Below, piece after piece: positions 1 to 9,354 of a stretch of DNA of 64,000 nucleotides (its first letter is position 1; each line of letters opens with the position of its first letter). A program made the position numbers and the translations under genes. Below the pieces are notes generated by a model. The model saw nothing but the letters and a program-made list of their open reading frames with translations, had not been told where the DNA came from and did not search any database. Location of the stretch: assembly GCF_003011885.1 (NCBI RefSeq), contig NZ_PXXO01000012.1, positions 1 to 64,000 on the forward strand, in the 5' to 3' direction. The DNA is from Cyanobium usitatum str. Tous. GTDB lineage: Bacteria; Cyanobacteriota; Cyanobacteriia; PCC-6307; Cyanobiaceae.

Positions 1-206
1 CCCTCCAGGTAGGAGCTGGCAATTCCGTGGGTGTACCAGGAAGTGACAAAGGTGGTGCCGGTGAGCCAGCCACCCAGGGCCAGATAGGCCGTGGGGAACA
101 GGAGCAGACCAGACCACCCCACAAATACGAAGCGGTCGCGCTTGAGCCAGTCATCGAGGATGTCGAACCATCCCCGCTGCGGCGCGCGGCCTAAGGCAAT
201 CGTCAT
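1..206 (-). CDS. psbD: Photosystem II reaction centre protein D2, 5' part only
   Basis: D2 pairs with D1 to form the photosystem II reaction centre in the thylakoid membrane and carries pheophytin, plastoquinone QA and half of the special-pair chlorophylls. The window holds only the first 68 codons; the gene runs off the left edge. The translation begins [20 protein letters not shown] and continues into the first membrane helix ([20 protein letters not shown]), which is nearly invariant in cyanobacterial D2. The start is the ATG at 206-204. It is transcribed leftwards, divergently from the UPF0367 gene. The QA, chlorophyll and iron ligands lie outside the window. D1 and CP43 have different N-termini, so the call is firm. 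Confidence 0.97.
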   Translation of the reverse strand, partial: MTIALGRAPQRGWFDILDDWLKRDRFVFVGWSGLLLFPTAYLALGGWLTGTTFVTSWYTHGIASSYLE

Positions 207-213
207 GAGAACG

Positions 214-225
214 GCTTCATGAAGC
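214..225. promoter_or_regulatory. 12-bp perfect palindrome in the psbD leader
   Basis: GCTTCATGAAGC lies 8 bases upstream of the psbD start codon, inside the presumed 5' untranslated region. No clear Shine-Dalgarno sequence is visible at this start, so RNA structure here could affect translation, or the site could bind a protein dimer. A single TTACA half-site follows at 227-231, but not a full two-copy HLR1 element. Function is inference only. Confidence 0.3.
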
Positions 226-384
226 GTTACACAGGAATACTACGGGTCATAACCGTCAGGTGCGCAAACCCACCGCAACGCTGAGCAGATTTACCTAGGG
301 GCCGCCAGTTGCGTTTTGCCCAAGTCGCTTCTTGCACCATGGGGGACGGGATTCGCCACAGTGGGGCCAGCCCAACCCCCATCC

Positions 385-648
385 ATGTACGTAGTCGAGC
401 TCTCCCTCAAGCTCAGCCCCATGCCTGTTGCCGTTCAGCGCAAGGAGTTGAACGATGCCCAGGCCCTCTACAACCAGGTGCGGCAGGTCCTCGAAGGCGA
501 TGGCCCCCGACTGCTGGAACTCACTTGCGAGAAGGAGGAGGAAAAGCGGATCACCTTGCTTTGCAGTGAAGTGGTGGCGGTGCAGCTGTACGAGAAATCA
601 GCCATGGGTAGCGGCGGCAAGCGCCCCGGTTTCAGCTTCGACAGCTGA
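385..648 (+). CDS. UPF0367 family conserved cyanobacterial protein
   Basis: This 87-residue soluble protein matches the small cyanobacterial UPF0367 family, recognised by an N-terminus of the type [20 protein letters not shown] and a central LLELTCEKE segment. No catalytic motif or membrane segment is visible, and I know of no established function. The ATG at 385 is preferred over an in-frame one at 316 because family members begin at the MY residues. The C-terminal tail is Gly/Lys-rich. The ABC ATPase gene begins 33 bases downstream on the same strand, so the two may share a transcript. Confidence 0.85.
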   Translation: MYVVELSLKLSPMPVAVQRKELNDAQALYNQVRQVLEGDGPRLLELTCEKEEEKRITLLCSEVVAVQLYEKSAMGSGGKRPGFSFDS

Positions 649-681
649 GCTGCCACGGCATCGCGCTGGAGCCACCCGGTC

Positions 682-1365
682 ATGACGACTCCTCTCACCG
701 TTGAGCGCCTGAGCTTCGCCTGGCCCAATGGCCGCCCGGCCCTGCGTCACTGCAACCTGCAGATCCCGAGGCCAGGGCTATGGATGCTGGTGGGCACAAA
801 TGGCAGCGGCAAAAGCACATTGCTGCGGTTGATCGCCGGCCTGCTGGAGCCCCGCAGCGGCCGTATTAGCGCTGCCGGCAAGGCTGCACTCGTCTTTCAA
901 AACCCAGACCACCAGCTGCTGCTGCCCAGCTGCGCCAGCGACCTGCAACTAGGCCTGCCAGCAGATTTAGGCGACGATAAACGGCGCTCGCGAGTGGCCG
1001 AATCCCTTGCCCAAGTGGGGTTAGGCGGTTTTGAAGAGCGGCCGATCCACACCCTCAGCGGCGGCCAGAAGCAGCGCTTGGCCATAGCCGGCGCCCTTGC
1101 CAGCGACGCCGATCTAGTGCTGCTGGATGAACCAACCGCCCTGCTAGACCCCGACAGCCAAAACGGGGTTTTGCAGTTGCTCTGGCAGCTCACCCACCGG
1201 CCCGCAGCCCCACTCACTGCCCTTTGGATAACCCACCGGCTTGAGGAGCTGCAGCACTGCGATGGCGCCGCCTTGATGGAACACGGCTCCGTGGGGAGCT
1301 GGCAGAACGGACAGCAGCTAGCCCAGCGCTTGGCCCCCTTGCAGGGCGGCAGGGCCGAAGGGTAA
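682..1365 (+). CDS. ABC transporter ATPase, ECF/CbiO-like
   Basis: Single nucleotide-binding domain of 227 residues, expected to power a separately encoded membrane transporter. Walker A is GTNGSGKST (38-46), the Q-loop is FQNPDHQ (72-78), the signature is LSGGQ (125-129), Walker B is LVLLDE (145-150) and the switch histidine is H185 in ITHR. The FQNPDHQ form of the Q-loop is typical of energy-coupling-factor (cobalt, nickel, vitamin) ATPases. No permease or substrate-binding gene is adjacent, so the substrate cannot be inferred. The start ATG follows the UPF0367 stop by 33 bases. tRNA-Asn lies 29 bases downstream. Confidence 0.85.
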   Translation: MTTPLTVERLSFAWPNGRPALRHCNLQIPRPGLWMLVGTNGSGKSTLLRLIAGLLEPRSGRISAAGKAALVFQNPDHQLLLPSCASDLQLGLPADLGDDKRRSRVAESLAQVGLGGFEERPIHTLSGGQKQRLAIAGALASDADLVLLDEPTALLDPDSQNGVLQLLWQLTHRPAAPLTALWITHRLEELQHCDGAALMEHGSVGSWQNGQQLAQRLAPLQGGRAEG

Positions 1366-1394
1366 GGTCTTCGGACCGGTTTGATCCGGCTTAT

Positions 1395-1466
<72 letters not shown>

Positions 1467-1477
1467 CTTATTCACCA

Positions 1478-1506
1478 AACCGCAGCCCTTGGGTTGCGGT
1501 TTTTTA
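1478..1506 (+). terminator. Rho-independent terminator after tRNA-Asn
   Basis: An AACCGCA arm pairs with TTGCGGTT around a short GCCCTTGGG loop region, followed directly by a run of six T at 1500-1505. It sits 12 bases after the tRNA and would end that transcript before rpaA. The roughly 230 bases from here to rpaA contain no gene I can support and presumably hold the rpaA promoter. Confidence 0.8.
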
Positions 1507-1737
1507 TTGCCCGCGCCGCAACAAAAAACCAGGAAGAAATCCTGAAGATTCTGGCCAAACTGACAGCAGCAGGGCTTGCCCCCACTGGCCTGAGTCAGGC
1601 GAACGGGCGCGATCAGCCCAAAAGAATCGTTTCAGCAAGTCTTCAATCAGCGGCCGGAGCTCACCCATCCGGGCAAAAACGGAGAAAATGCGCTGAAGTT
1701 CGCTGCGGCGGTAGCGATTGCTCCTCTACCTGATTCC

Positions 1738-2463
1738 ATGAAGCCCTGCATCCTGCTGATCGAAGACGACAGCGACATGCGCGAGCTGGTGGCAGGCCAC
1801 CTGGAGCATGGCGGCTTCGACGTTCAGCGGGCCGAAGACGGCATCAAGGGCCAGGCTCTAGCCCTGCAATACAGCCCTGATCTGATCCTGCTGGATCTGA
1901 TGTTGCCCAAGGTGGACGGCCTCACCCTTTGCCAGCGGCTACGGCGCGATGAGCGGACTGCCAAGATCCCGATCCTGATGCTCACGGCCCTCGGCAGCAT
2001 CAAAGACAAGGTGAGCGGTTTCAATTCCGGCGCCGACGACTATCTCCCTAAGCCCTTCGATCTCGAGGAGCTGATGGTGCGGGTTAAGGCGCTGCTGCGC
2101 CGCAGCGACCATGCCCCCCTCTCCACCAAGCACAACGAAATCCTCAGCTACGGCTGCATCACCCTGGTGCCGGAGCGCTTTGAAGCCATCTGGTTTGACA
2201 AGCCGGTGCGCCTCACCCACTTGGAATTCGAACTGCTGCACTGCCTGCTGCAGCGCCATGGCCAAACCGTGGCACCTTCCCTGATCCTCAAGGAGGTGTG
2301 GGGCTACGAACCTGACGACGACATCGAGACCATCAGGGTGCACGTGCGCCACCTACGCACCAAGCTCGAGCCCGATCCCCGTAAACCCCGCTTCATCAAA
2401 ACGGTGTACGGCGCCGGCTACTGCCTGGAGCTACCCAGCGAACGCCAAGCCCAGGCCAGCTGA
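1738..2463 (+). CDS. rpaA: Response regulator RpaA, OmpR/PhoB family
   Basis: RpaA is the output regulator of the cyanobacterial circadian clock, phosphorylated through SasA, and was first described for phycobilisome-photosystem coupling. The 241 residues contain a receiver domain with acidic pocket EDD (9-11), phospho-acceptor D53 in LLDLMLP and a KPF lysine motif, then a winged-helix DNA-binding domain. The long stretch [11 protein letters not shown] and the [23 protein letters not shown] region distinguish RpaA from RpaB and PhoB. It stands alone after the tRNA terminator and converges with holB; the two stop codons abut (2463/2464). The short intergenic context supports the ATG at 1738. 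Confidence 0.93.
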   Translation: MKPCILLIEDDSDMRELVAGHLEHGGFDVQRAEDGIKGQALALQYSPDLILLDLMLPKVDGLTLCQRLRRDERTAKIPILMLTALGSIKDKVSGFNSGADDYLPKPFDLEELMVRVKALLRRSDHAPLSTKHNEILSYGCITLVPERFEAIWFDKPVRLTHLEFELLHCLLQRHGQTVAPSLILKEVWGYEPDDDIETIRVHVRHLRTKLEPDPRKPRFIKTVYGAGYCLELPSERQAQAS

Positions 2464-3414
2464 TCAGATCCCCGCCAACTCCAGCAGGGCCACTTCCCAG
2501 GCCAGCCGCGGCTGCACGTAGGCGCGCAGCTGGCTACGCAGGCGTTCCAGACGCTGGAGCTGGGCTGCCGGGGCCTGCCGCCTCCATAAAGCCAGCTGCC
2601 ACCAGCCAAGCAGCCATAGCTGTTGTTCAGCATCAAGGGCCTCGGCCAGATCCCTTGCCAGGGCCAGGGCCTGGAGGGGCTCCGCAGCTGCTGCCAAATC
2701 CAGCAACCTTGCCGCCAGCCCCTCAGGCAGGGCTGCCCAGGCCTGGCGGCAACGCAGCAGGCCCCCCGGCGAACCTGCAGCCAACTCCAGTAATTCAGGT
2801 GGATCGGCCGTTGGGGCGGGCTCACCGCAGCGCTCCAGCACCACCGCCAGCTGCTCGGAGCTGAGCCGGGTGAAGGGGATCTGCTGGCAGCGGGAGCGAA
2901 TCGTGGTGAGCAGCTGCTCTGGCTTCGCCGCGATCAGGATCAACAGGCCCTCGCCGGGCTCCTCAAGGGTTTTGAGCAAGGCATTGGCTGCCCCCTCAGC
3001 CATCGCCTCGGCGTCCTCCAGCACCACCACACAGCCCCTGGCTTCCACGGCCCTGCGGGATAAAAAGCGCGAAACGTCGCGAATCTGCTCAAGCCGCAGC
3101 TGGGGCGCAGCCCGGCGCGCCAACCCCAGCTCCTCGGCCTTGGAAGCCGGCACCAACTGGCCTTTGTCCTGATAGGTGGGCTCGACCCAGAGCAGATCCG
3201 GGTGGTTTCCCTCCTGCAGACGCCGGCGGATACCGGCATCGCCCTGAAGCCCTGCCAGCACACCCTCCAAAAAGCGCAACGCCGCCAACCGCCGCCCGAC
3301 GCCATCTGGGCCGGCAAACAGATAGGCCGGCGCCAGCCGCCCCTTAACCAAGGAGGCCTCGAGCAGGGCTACGGCCCTGGTCTGACCAAGCAGGTCCTCA
3401 AACAGGGCCGTCAT
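2464..3414 (-). CDS. holB: DNA polymerase III clamp-loader subunit delta'
   Basis: Delta' is the stator of the clamp loader that places the beta clamp on DNA. The 316-residue protein begins LFEDLLGQTRAVALLEASL, followed by AYLFAGPDGVGRR, a P-loop in which the usual lysine is replaced by arginine; degenerate P-loops are normal in delta', which need not hydrolyse ATP. The NALLKTLEEPGEG segment (a sensor and SRC-like region follow) is a clamp-loader hallmark. The zinc-binding cysteines of E. coli HolB are not obvious. It overlaps the tmk stop by 4 bases (ATGA), so translation is probably coupled, and tmk-holB adjacency is common in bacteria. Confidence 0.92.
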   Translation of the reverse strand: MTALFEDLLGQTRAVALLEASLVKGRLAPAYLFAGPDGVGRRLAALRFLEGVLAGLQGDAGIRRRLQEGNHPDLLWVEPTYQDKGQLVPASKAEELGLARRAAPQLRLEQIRDVSRFLSRRAVEARGCVVVLEDAEAMAEGAANALLKTLEEPGEGLLILIAAKPEQLLTTIRSRCQQIPFTRLSSEQLAVVLERCGEPAPTADPPELLELAAGSPGGLLRCRQAWAALPEGLAARLLDLAAAAEPLQALALARDLAEALDAEQQLWLLGWWQLALWRRQAPAAQLQRLERLRSQLRAYVQPRLAWEVALLELAGI

Positions 3415-4091
3415 GGGGGAGAACCAGCCGCAAGCTCGGCCAGCAAGCCGCAGCAGGTTGCCGCCACCTGCTGCGGTGCCCCGGTGGCATCAACCCGCCG
3501 CCAGCCCCGCCCTGCGGCCAGGGCCGCAAAACCCTCGATAACCCGCTGCAGAAAAGCCTCGCCGCTGGCCTCGATGCGATCGGCAGGGCGCTCACCGCGG
3601 CGGCGCAGGGATTCGGCCAGGGGCAACTCCAGCCAAAGAGTGAGATCGGGGGCCAGACCTCCCGTAGCAAGCTCCTCCAACTGGGCGATACGGGCCAGGT
3701 CGAGGCCGCGGCCATAGCCCTGATAGGCCGCCGTAGAGCCGCTGTAGCGATCGCTCAGCACCCAATGGCCGGCCGCCAGAGCCGGCCGAATGCATTGCTC
3801 CACATGCTGGGCCCGATCGGCGGCGTAGAGCAGCAGCTCGGCCATTGGCTCCGGCGCCGCCTCACCAGGGGGGTGCAGAAGCAGCTGACGCAGGGCGGCC
3901 CCCAGGGCAGTGCCACCCGGCTCCCGGGTCACCAGCAGCTCCACCCCGGGTGCCAGCAAGCCACTGGTGGGCAACCAGCGACGTAGAGCCTCGATCTGGG
4001 TGCTCTTGCCACAGCCATCGATGCCCTCAAGCACCACGAACCGGCCTTGGGGAGCCACTGCCGGCTCTGACACCTGGAAATCAGCTGTCAT
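3411..4091 (-). CDS. tmk: Thymidylate kinase
   Basis: Phosphorylates dTMP to dTDP for DNA synthesis in the cytosol. The 226 residues show the P-loop EGIDGCGKST, the DR[Y/F] motif in LSDRYSGSTAAYQG and the Arg-rich lid segment ESLRRRGERPADR. I chose the ATG at 4091 (MTADFQ) over one ten codons upstream because the extra residues are poor in family similarity. With that start it overlaps the end of the upstream P-type ATPase gene by 11 bases and the downstream holB by 4, so the three genes look like one operon. Confidence 0.93.
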   Translation of the reverse strand: MTADFQVSEPAVAPQGRFVVLEGIDGCGKSTQIEALRRWLPTSGLLAPGVELLVTREPGGTALGAALRQLLLHPPGEAAPEPMAELLLYAADRAQHVEQCIRPALAAGHWVLSDRYSGSTAAYQGYGRGLDLARIAQLEELATGGLAPDLTLWLELPLAESLRRRGERPADRIEASGEAFLQRVIEGFAALAAGRGWRRVDATGAPQQVAATCCGLLAELAAGSPP

Positions 4092-6435
4092 GGGTCCTTC
4101 CATCTTGCAACAACAGGGCATTTGCCACCACCGTGATCGAGCTAAGAGCCATCAGCAGGGCAGCCAGCGGCGGGGTGAGCATTAGCCCAAAGCCGGGCAG
4201 CAACACGCCGGCCGCCAGGGGCAGCACGATCAGGTTGTAACCAAAGGCCCAAGCAAGGTTTTGGCGCACCTTGGCCATGGTGCGGCGGGCCAGCAGCAGG
4301 GCCCGCACGATGCCGTCGAGCTGCTCGCCCATCACCACCAAATCGGCGCTGTCCTGGGCGATCTGGGTGCCCGTGCCGACGGCAATGCCAAGGTCTGCCG
4401 CAGCCAGGGCAGGGGCGTCGTTGATGCCATCACCCACCATCGCCAGGGCCCCGTAGGCCGGATGCTTCAGGATGCGCTCCAGCTTCTGCTCTGGCCGCAG
4501 TTCCCAGGCCAGCTCGGCCTCAGCCAGGCCCAGCCTGCGGCCCAGCTGCTGCACCGGCTCACGCCGATCACCGCTGAGCAGGCCAAGATCCAGATCCATG
4601 CCCCGCAGGGCTGCCAGCACCGCCGCCGCATCCGGGCGGGGCTGATCATTGATTGCTACTAATCCGAGCAGGCCCAGCTGGTCGTCGGCCACGGCCAGCA
4701 CGCTGGCCCCGTGACACTCGAGTAGAGCCTGGCGGGCAAGCAATGGGGCTGAGGGCGCGGGCTCCACCCAGGCCAGCCTTCCAACCCGCAACCGCCTGCC
4801 CTCCACCAAGCCCGCCACGCCTTCACCGGCTGTGGTGTGGGAATCACCCAGCTCAAACAGCGCCAGATCACGGCGTTGGGCTTCCTGCAGCAAGGCCTGG
4901 CCCAAGGGATGGCGACTGCCCGCTTCAAGACTGGCAGCCAGTTGCACCAGCCGATCGGCATCAAGATCAGCGAGGGGCTCCACCGCCGCCACCAAGGCAC
5001 GCCCCAGGGTGAGGGTGCCGGTTTTATCGAACAGCACAGCCTGGAGCCGGGCAGCGGTTTCAATCGCATCACCACCTCGAAACAGCAAACCCTCCCGGGC
5101 AGCCCTACCGGTGCCCACCGTGATGGCGGTGGGGGTAGCTAGGCCCAGGGCGCAGGGGCAGGCCACCACCAATACCGCAATTGCTAATTGCAGGGCCAAT
5201 GCAAAGGGGGTTTCGGCGCTGGTGCCGAGCACCCCATGGCCGGAGTGGCCCCCGGCATGACCGGCGGCATGGGGGGAGTTGAGCACCTGGGGCCAGATCT
5301 CGGTGCCTAGCAACCACCAAAAAAGCAGCGTCGCCACCGCTAAAGCCAGCACCACCAGGGTGAAACGCCCGGCGATCCGGTCCACGAGGGCCTGAATTGG
5401 CGCCTTACGCGCCTGGGCCCGCTCCACCAAATGGATGATCCGGGCAATGGCGCTGTCGGCCCCACGGCGACTCACCTCCAGCACCAGGGGCGCTTCCAAA
5501 TTGAGGCTGCCGGCGGCGAGCTCGCTGCCGGCAGCGGCCTGCAGCGGAAGCGGTTCGCCGGTAAGACCTGAAACATCCACCGCCGAGCAGCCCTCCAGCA
5601 CCACGCCATCAACTGGCACCCGGTCTCCGGGCAGCAACCGAACGCGGTCACCGGGGCGCAGGCCGCCAACCCGCACCGGACGTGGCGGCCCATCGCCAAG
5701 CAGCAGCAGGGAGGTGTCAGGTTGGAGCTCAGCGAGCTGCTCGAGGGCACGGCCGGTGCGAAAGCGGGCCCGTTCCTCCAAAAAGCGGCCCAGCAGCACA
5801 AAGCCAAGCAGCATCACCGGCTCATTGAAAAAGCAAGGCCAGCCGGTTTGGGGCCAAAGGAAGGCCACCAAGCTGGCCCCATAGGCACTGAATACCCCCA
5901 GCCCCACCAGGGTGTCCATGCTGGGCAAGCCGGCCAGAGCTCCCTGGATTCCCCGCACCAAAATTGGCCGCCCGGGCCCTGCCAAAGCTGCAGTGGCCAC
6001 CAAGGCGTGAATCCAGAGGGCACCTAGCCCCGCCCCTGGCAGATGGCCGAGCACGGACACCAGCAGCAGCAGCAGGGCCACCACCAGCTGGCGCCACTGC
6101 TGCCACCAGCTGCGCGCCCGCAGGCGCTCCCGAAGACTCGAAAACTCGATTTCAGTGGAGCGCAGTCGCGCCTGAAAACCCAGCTCTGCCAAGGCCTCAA
6201 CCAGGATCCCTTGATCCGCTTCCGCAGAGGCGAGATCGACCCAGGCAGTGCGGGTTAAGAGGTTGACGCTGGCCTGGCGCACCCCGGGCTGATCCAGCAG
6301 GCGCTGCTCCACGGCCCGCACGCAACCGCCGCACTTCATCCCCTCGATCTCCAGCAGGAGGGGCTCCAGCAGAGGCGGCTCCTGGAGCGAGTGCAAGGCC
6401 AAGCAGGTAAAGGAGTCGGCCCAGGCTAGGGACAT
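4081..6435 (-). CDS. Copper-type P1B ATPase (CtaA/PacS/CopA family)
   Basis: Heavy-metal-translocating P-type ATPase of 784 residues. In cyanobacteria such enzymes move Cu(I) across the plasma membrane (CtaA) or into the thylakoid lumen (PacS), supplying plastocyanin and cytochrome oxidase. A single N-terminal metal-binding domain has GMKCGGC (32-38). Then come TGE (292-294), the transmembrane metal site CPC (426-428), DKTGT (470-474) with the phosphorylated Asp, the P1B HP pair (509-510) and GDGINDAP (668-675). A histidine-rich stretch at 389-401 lies in the loop just before the CPC helix. I cannot decide between CtaA and PacS. The start is uncertain: an ATG exists 18 bases further upstream. 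It is divergent from ycf3. Confidence 0.9.
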   Translation of the reverse strand: MSLAWADSFTCLALHSLQEPPLLEPLLLEIEGMKCGGCVRAVEQRLLDQPGVRQASVNLLTRTAWVDLASAEADQGILVEALAELGFQARLRSTEIEFSSLRERLRARSWWQQWRQLVVALLLLLVSVLGHLPGAGLGALWIHALVATAALAGPGRPILVRGIQGALAGLPSMDTLVGLGVFSAYGASLVAFLWPQTGWPCFFNEPVMLLGFVLLGRFLEERARFRTGRALEQLAELQPDTSLLLLGDGPPRPVRVGGLRPGDRVRLLPGDRVPVDGVVLEGCSAVDVSGLTGEPLPLQAAAGSELAAGSLNLEAPLVLEVSRRGADSAIARIIHLVERAQARKAPIQALVDRIAGRFTLVVLALAVATLLFWWLLGTEIWPQVLNSPHAAGHAGGHSGHGVLGTSAETPFALALQLAIAVLVVACPCALGLATPTAITVGTGRAAREGLLFRGGDAIETAARLQAVLFDKTGTLTLGRALVAAVEPLADLDADRLVQLAASLEAGSRHPLGQALLQEAQRRDLALFELGDSHTTAGEGVAGLVEGRRLRVGRLAWVEPAPSAPLLARQALLECHGASVLAVADDQLGLLGLVAINDQPRPDAAAVLAALRGMDLDLGLLSGDRREPVQQLGRRLGLAEAELAWELRPEQKLERILKHPAYGALAMVGDGINDAPALAAADLGIAVGTGTQIAQDSADLVVMGEQLDGIVRALLLARRTMAKVRQNLAWAFGYNLIVLPLAAGVLLPGFGLMLTPPLAALLMALSSITVVANALLLQDGRTHDS

Positions 6436-6473
6436 CCGCCAGGATGGGCCCACGAAGTCCGCAGACCCAGCCC

Positions 6474-6995
6474 GTGCCCCGCAGTCAGCGCAACGACAAC
6501 TTCATCGATAAGAGCTTCACGGTGATGGCCGACTTGATCCTCAAGGTGCTGCCCACCAACCGTCGCGCCAAGGAGGCCTTCGCCTACTACCGCGACGGCA
6601 TGAGCGCCCAGGCCGACGGCGAATACGCAGAAGCCCTTGAGAACTACGAGGAGGCGCTAACCCTCGAGGACGACCCCAACGACAAGGCTTTCATCCTCTA
6701 CAACATGGCGTTGGTGTTTGCCTCAAACGGTGACCACGCCAAAGCGCTTGATTTCTACGGCCAGGCCCTGGATCTCAACAGCAAGATGCCCCAGGCCCTT
6801 AACAACATGGCGGTGATTCACCACCACTTGGGCTCGATCGCCGAAGAGAGCGGCGATGCCGATGAAGCTGACCGCTGTTTCGATCAGGCAGCCGACTTTT
6901 GGGGCAAGGCGATCCGGCTGGCACCAAACAACTACATCGAAGCCCAGAACTGGCTCAAAACCAGTGGCCGCGGCAGCGTCGACGTGTATTTCTGA
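6474..6995 (+). CDS. ycf3: Photosystem I assembly protein Ycf3
   Basis: Ycf3 is a thylakoid-associated TPR chaperone needed to assemble PsaA/PsaB into photosystem I. The 173-residue length is the family norm. The sequence [19 protein letters not shown] at the N-terminus and the repeats [41 protein letters not shown] and [18 protein letters not shown] are characteristic. I chose the GTG at 6474 because family members start with [11 protein letters not shown]; an in-frame ATG at 6444 would add ten unsupported residues and overlap the divergent ATPase gene. It converges with radA, leaving 6 bases between stops. Confidence 0.96.
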   Translation: MPRSQRNDNFIDKSFTVMADLILKVLPTNRRAKEAFAYYRDGMSAQADGEYAEALENYEEALTLEDDPNDKAFILYNMALVFASNGDHAKALDFYGQALDLNSKMPQALNNMAVIHHHLGSIAEESGDADEADRCFDQAADFWGKAIRLAPNNYIEAQNWLKTSGRGSVDVYF

Positions 6996-7001
6996 ACCGG
7001 A

Positions 7002-8471
7002 TTAACCCCGGTCGTCGGCCGGATTCACCCCCAGGGCGGCTACCAGCGCCTCAGCCACGCCACCGGCCTCCAGTAGCTGCAGACCAAACCCAGCGGCCGC
7101 CTTGGCCAGGCCCGTGCCCCTCGGCACCACCGCCCTGGTGAAGCCCAGCCGCGCCGCCTCCTGCAGCCGCAGCTCCAGCTGCCCCACGGGCCGCAGCTGG
7201 CCGCCCAGGCCCAGCTCCCCCACCAGCACCGTGCCGGGCGGCAGGGTGAGATCGCGGTAGCTAGCCACCACCGCCGCGGCCACGCCGAGATCCGCCGCAG
7301 GCTCCTCCACCTCCAGCCCACCCGCCACCGCCAGGTAGCAGTCAAAGCGCGACAGGGGCAGGCCCAGGTGCTTTTCGAGCACGGCCAAGATCTGGTGCAA
7401 GCGATTAACGGCGATGCCGGTGGCGCTGCGCCGCGGGCTGGCGTAACTGGTGGTGCTCACCAAAGCCTGCATTTCCACTACCAGGGGTCTAGTGCCCTCG
7501 CAGGCCACGATCGTGGCGGTGCCGGCGCTGGGTTCATCGCCGCCGAGAAATAGCTCGCTGGGGTTGGTCACCTCGGCCAGGCCCCGATCACGCATCTCGA
7601 AAACGCCCAGCTCATGGGTGGCGCCGAAGCGGTTTTTCACCGCCCGCAGCAGCCGGTGGCTGGCAAAGCGGTCGCCCTCAAAGGTCAGCACCGCATCAAC
7701 CAGATGCTCGAGCACCTTCGGGCCCGCCAGGGCGCCCTCCTTGGTCACGTGGCCCACCAGCAGCAGGGCGGTGTCCTGGCGCTTGGCGATGCGGGCCAGG
7801 GCGGCGGCACATTCCCGCACCTGGGACACCGAACCAGGGGCGCTGCCCAGTTCGGCGTCATGGAGGGCCTGAATGGAGTCAATGATCGCCACCGCTGGCC
7901 GCAACGCCTCCAGCTCCTGCAGCACCAGCTCCAGATCGGTTTCGGCGAGCAGCTGAAAATCAGCCCCAGCTTTGGATTCGCCAGCTTCGAGTTCGCCAGC
8001 TTCTGGTTGAGCAGGAGACGCCTCGGCCAGGCGACGCCAGCGCAGCTTCACCTGCTGGGCCGACTCCTCCGCACTCACGTAGAGCACCGACGCCCGACCC
8101 GCCATAGCGCGGGCGCTCTGCAGCAGCAGGGTGCTCTTACCAATTCCCGGGTCGCCGCCCACCAGCACCAGGGAGCCGGGCACCAGGCCGCCGCCCAGCA
8201 CCCGATCGAATTCGCCGTAGCCGCTGCTAAGCCGCTGCAAGGCCCGCTCGCCCACCGCTTGGATCGGCTCGGAGCGTCGCGGCTGGCCGGCGACAACGGC
8301 TTCAGCGGCAGGAGCCTCGGCCACCGGCCGCCGGCGCCGACTGTCGGCCGCCGGAGCAGCTTTTTGCTCCACCAATGTGTTCCAGCTACCGCAGCTGGCG
8401 CACTTGCCAAAAAACTGGCGGGCCTGGGCTCCGCAGCTAGTGCAAACAAAAAAAGTGCTGGGCTTGGCCAC
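7002..8471 (-). CDS. radA: DNA repair protein RadA (Sms)
   Basis: RadA is a RecA-like ATPase that promotes branch migration during recombinational repair. The 489 residues start with a zinc finger (C10, C13, C24, C27), then a variable Ala/Arg-rich linker, Walker A GDPGIGKST (106-114), the RadA-specific KNRFG motif, and a Lon-protease-like C-terminal domain. A small Ala/Glu/Gly-rich insertion at about 151-170 (EAGELEAGESKAG) comes from short imperfect DNA repeats and is absent from typical RadA. The gene converges with ycf3 and is divergent from rpaB, with about 110 bases between the two starts. Confidence 0.95.
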   Translation of the reverse strand: MAKPSTFFVCTSCGAQARQFFGKCASCGSWNTLVEQKAAPAADSRRRRPVAEAPAAEAVVAGQPRRSEPIQAVGERALQRLSSGYGEFDRVLGGGLVPGSLVLVGGDPGIGKSTLLLQSARAMAGRASVLYVSAEESAQQVKLRWRRLAEASPAQPEAGELEAGESKAGADFQLLAETDLELVLQELEALRPAVAIIDSIQALHDAELGSAPGSVSQVRECAAALARIAKRQDTALLLVGHVTKEGALAGPKVLEHLVDAVLTFEGDRFASHRLLRAVKNRFGATHELGVFEMRDRGLAEVTNPSELFLGGDEPSAGTATIVACEGTRPLVVEMQALVSTTSYASPRRSATGIAVNRLHQILAVLEKHLGLPLSRFDCYLAVAGGLEVEEPAADLGVAAAVVASYRDLTLPPGTVLVGELGLGGQLRPVGQLELRLQEAARLGFTRAVVPRGTGLAKAAAGFGLQLLEAGGVAEALVAALGVNPADDRG

Positions 8472-8528
8472 GAACTAAGGGCTGAGGAGAGGGGGCTGTA
8501 TGAAGAAAGGTGGCATTGAATAAATTTC

Positions 8529-8555
8529 GCCCCCTCCCGCCTTTTCAGTGGGGGC
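8529..8555. promoter_or_regulatory. GC-rich inverted repeat in the rpaB leader
   Basis: GCCCCC (8529-8534) and GGGGGC (8550-8555) can form a 6-bp stem about 29 bases upstream of rpaB, in the radA-rpaB divergent region. This may be an operator or a leader hairpin. No T-run follows. I see no convincing promoter hexamers. Confidence 0.25.
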
Positions 8556-8583
8556 TATCTGATGTAGCAGCCCGGCTGCAGTG

Positions 8584-9354
8584 ATGACGGCATCCGCCCC
8601 AACCACCACCCTCGGGAACAATCACGGCAAGGAAATAATCCTTGTCGTCGACGACGAAGCCAGCATCCGGCGGATCCTGGAGACCCGGCTATCGATGATC
8701 GGTTATCAGGTGATCACGGCCTGCGACGGCATCGAGGCCCTGGAATTGTTCAAGACCACTCAGCCGGATCTGGTGGTGCTCGACGTGATGATGCCGAAGC
8801 TTGACGGCTATGGCGTCTGCCAGGAGCTGCGCAAGGAATCGGATGTGCCGATCGTCATGCTCACCGCCCTAGGCGATGTGGCAGATCGCATCACCGGCCT
8901 CGAGCTCGGCGCCGACGACTACGTGGTGAAACCCTTCAGCCCCAAGGAGCTGGAAGCCCGCATCCGCTGCGTGCTGCGCCGGGTGGAGAAGGACTCCATC
9001 GCCGGTTCTCCCAATTCCGGGGTGATCACGGTGGGCGAACTGCGCATCGACACCAACAAGCGTCAGGTGTATCGAGGTGATGAGCGCATCCGCCTCACCG
9101 GTATGGAGTTCAGCCTGCTGGAGCTGCTGGTGAGCCGCAGCGGCGAGCCCTTCAGCCGGGGTGAAATTCTCAAGGATGTGTGGGGCTACACCCCGGAGCG
9201 TCACGTGGATACCCGGGTGGTGGATGTCCACATTTCACGTCTGCGCTCCAAACTGGAGGATGATCCAGCCAACCCCGAGTTGATCCTCACAGCTCGCGGC
9301 ACCGGTTATTTGTTCCAACGCATCGTTGACGCCGTTGCCTCCGAAGGGACCTGA
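8584..9354 (+). CDS. rpaB: Response regulator RpaB (Ycf27), OmpR family
   Basis: RpaB is the essential high-light and redox regulator of cyanobacteria, controlled by histidine kinase Hik33/NblS, and binds HLR1 elements at photosystem and stress genes. The 256 residues have an acidic pocket VVDDE, phospho-acceptor D67 in VVLDVMMPKLDGYGVCQ and the KPFSPKELEARIRCVLRRVE linker, followed by a winged helix ending in ILTARGTGYLFQRI, which is diagnostic for RpaB/Ycf27. The ATG at 8584 directly follows a GTG at 8581; either could initiate. The 3' end overlaps the proposed TTG start of plsX by 29 bases, suggesting coupling. Confidence 0.94.
   Translation: MTASAPTTTLGNNHGKEIILVVDDEASIRRILETRLSMIGYQVITACDGIEALELFKTTQPDLVVLDVMMPKLDGYGVCQELRKESDVPIVMLTALGDVADRITGLELGADDYVVKPFSPKELEARIRCVLRRVEKDSIAGSPNSGVITVGELRIDTNKRQVYRGDERIRLTGMEFSLLELLVSRSGEPFSRGEILKDVWGYTPERHVDTRVVDVHISRLRSKLEDDPANPELILTARGTGYLFQRIVDAVASEGT

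Noticed and set aside
225-250. HLR1 (RpaB-binding) site upstream of psbD
   Set aside because: One GTTACA half-site is present, but the second repeat at the right spacing is not.
3747-3754. HIP1 octamer GCGATCGC as an iterated element
   Set aside because: Only a few scattered copies were noticed (another at 47130-47137), as expected by chance in GC-rich DNA, not the dense iteration of HIP1-rich cyanobacteria.
7970-8020. CRISPR-like or functional repeat within radA
   Set aside because: Short imperfect repeats encode an Ala/Glu/Gly linker in frame; there are no spacers, and no CRISPR array was seen anywhere in the window.
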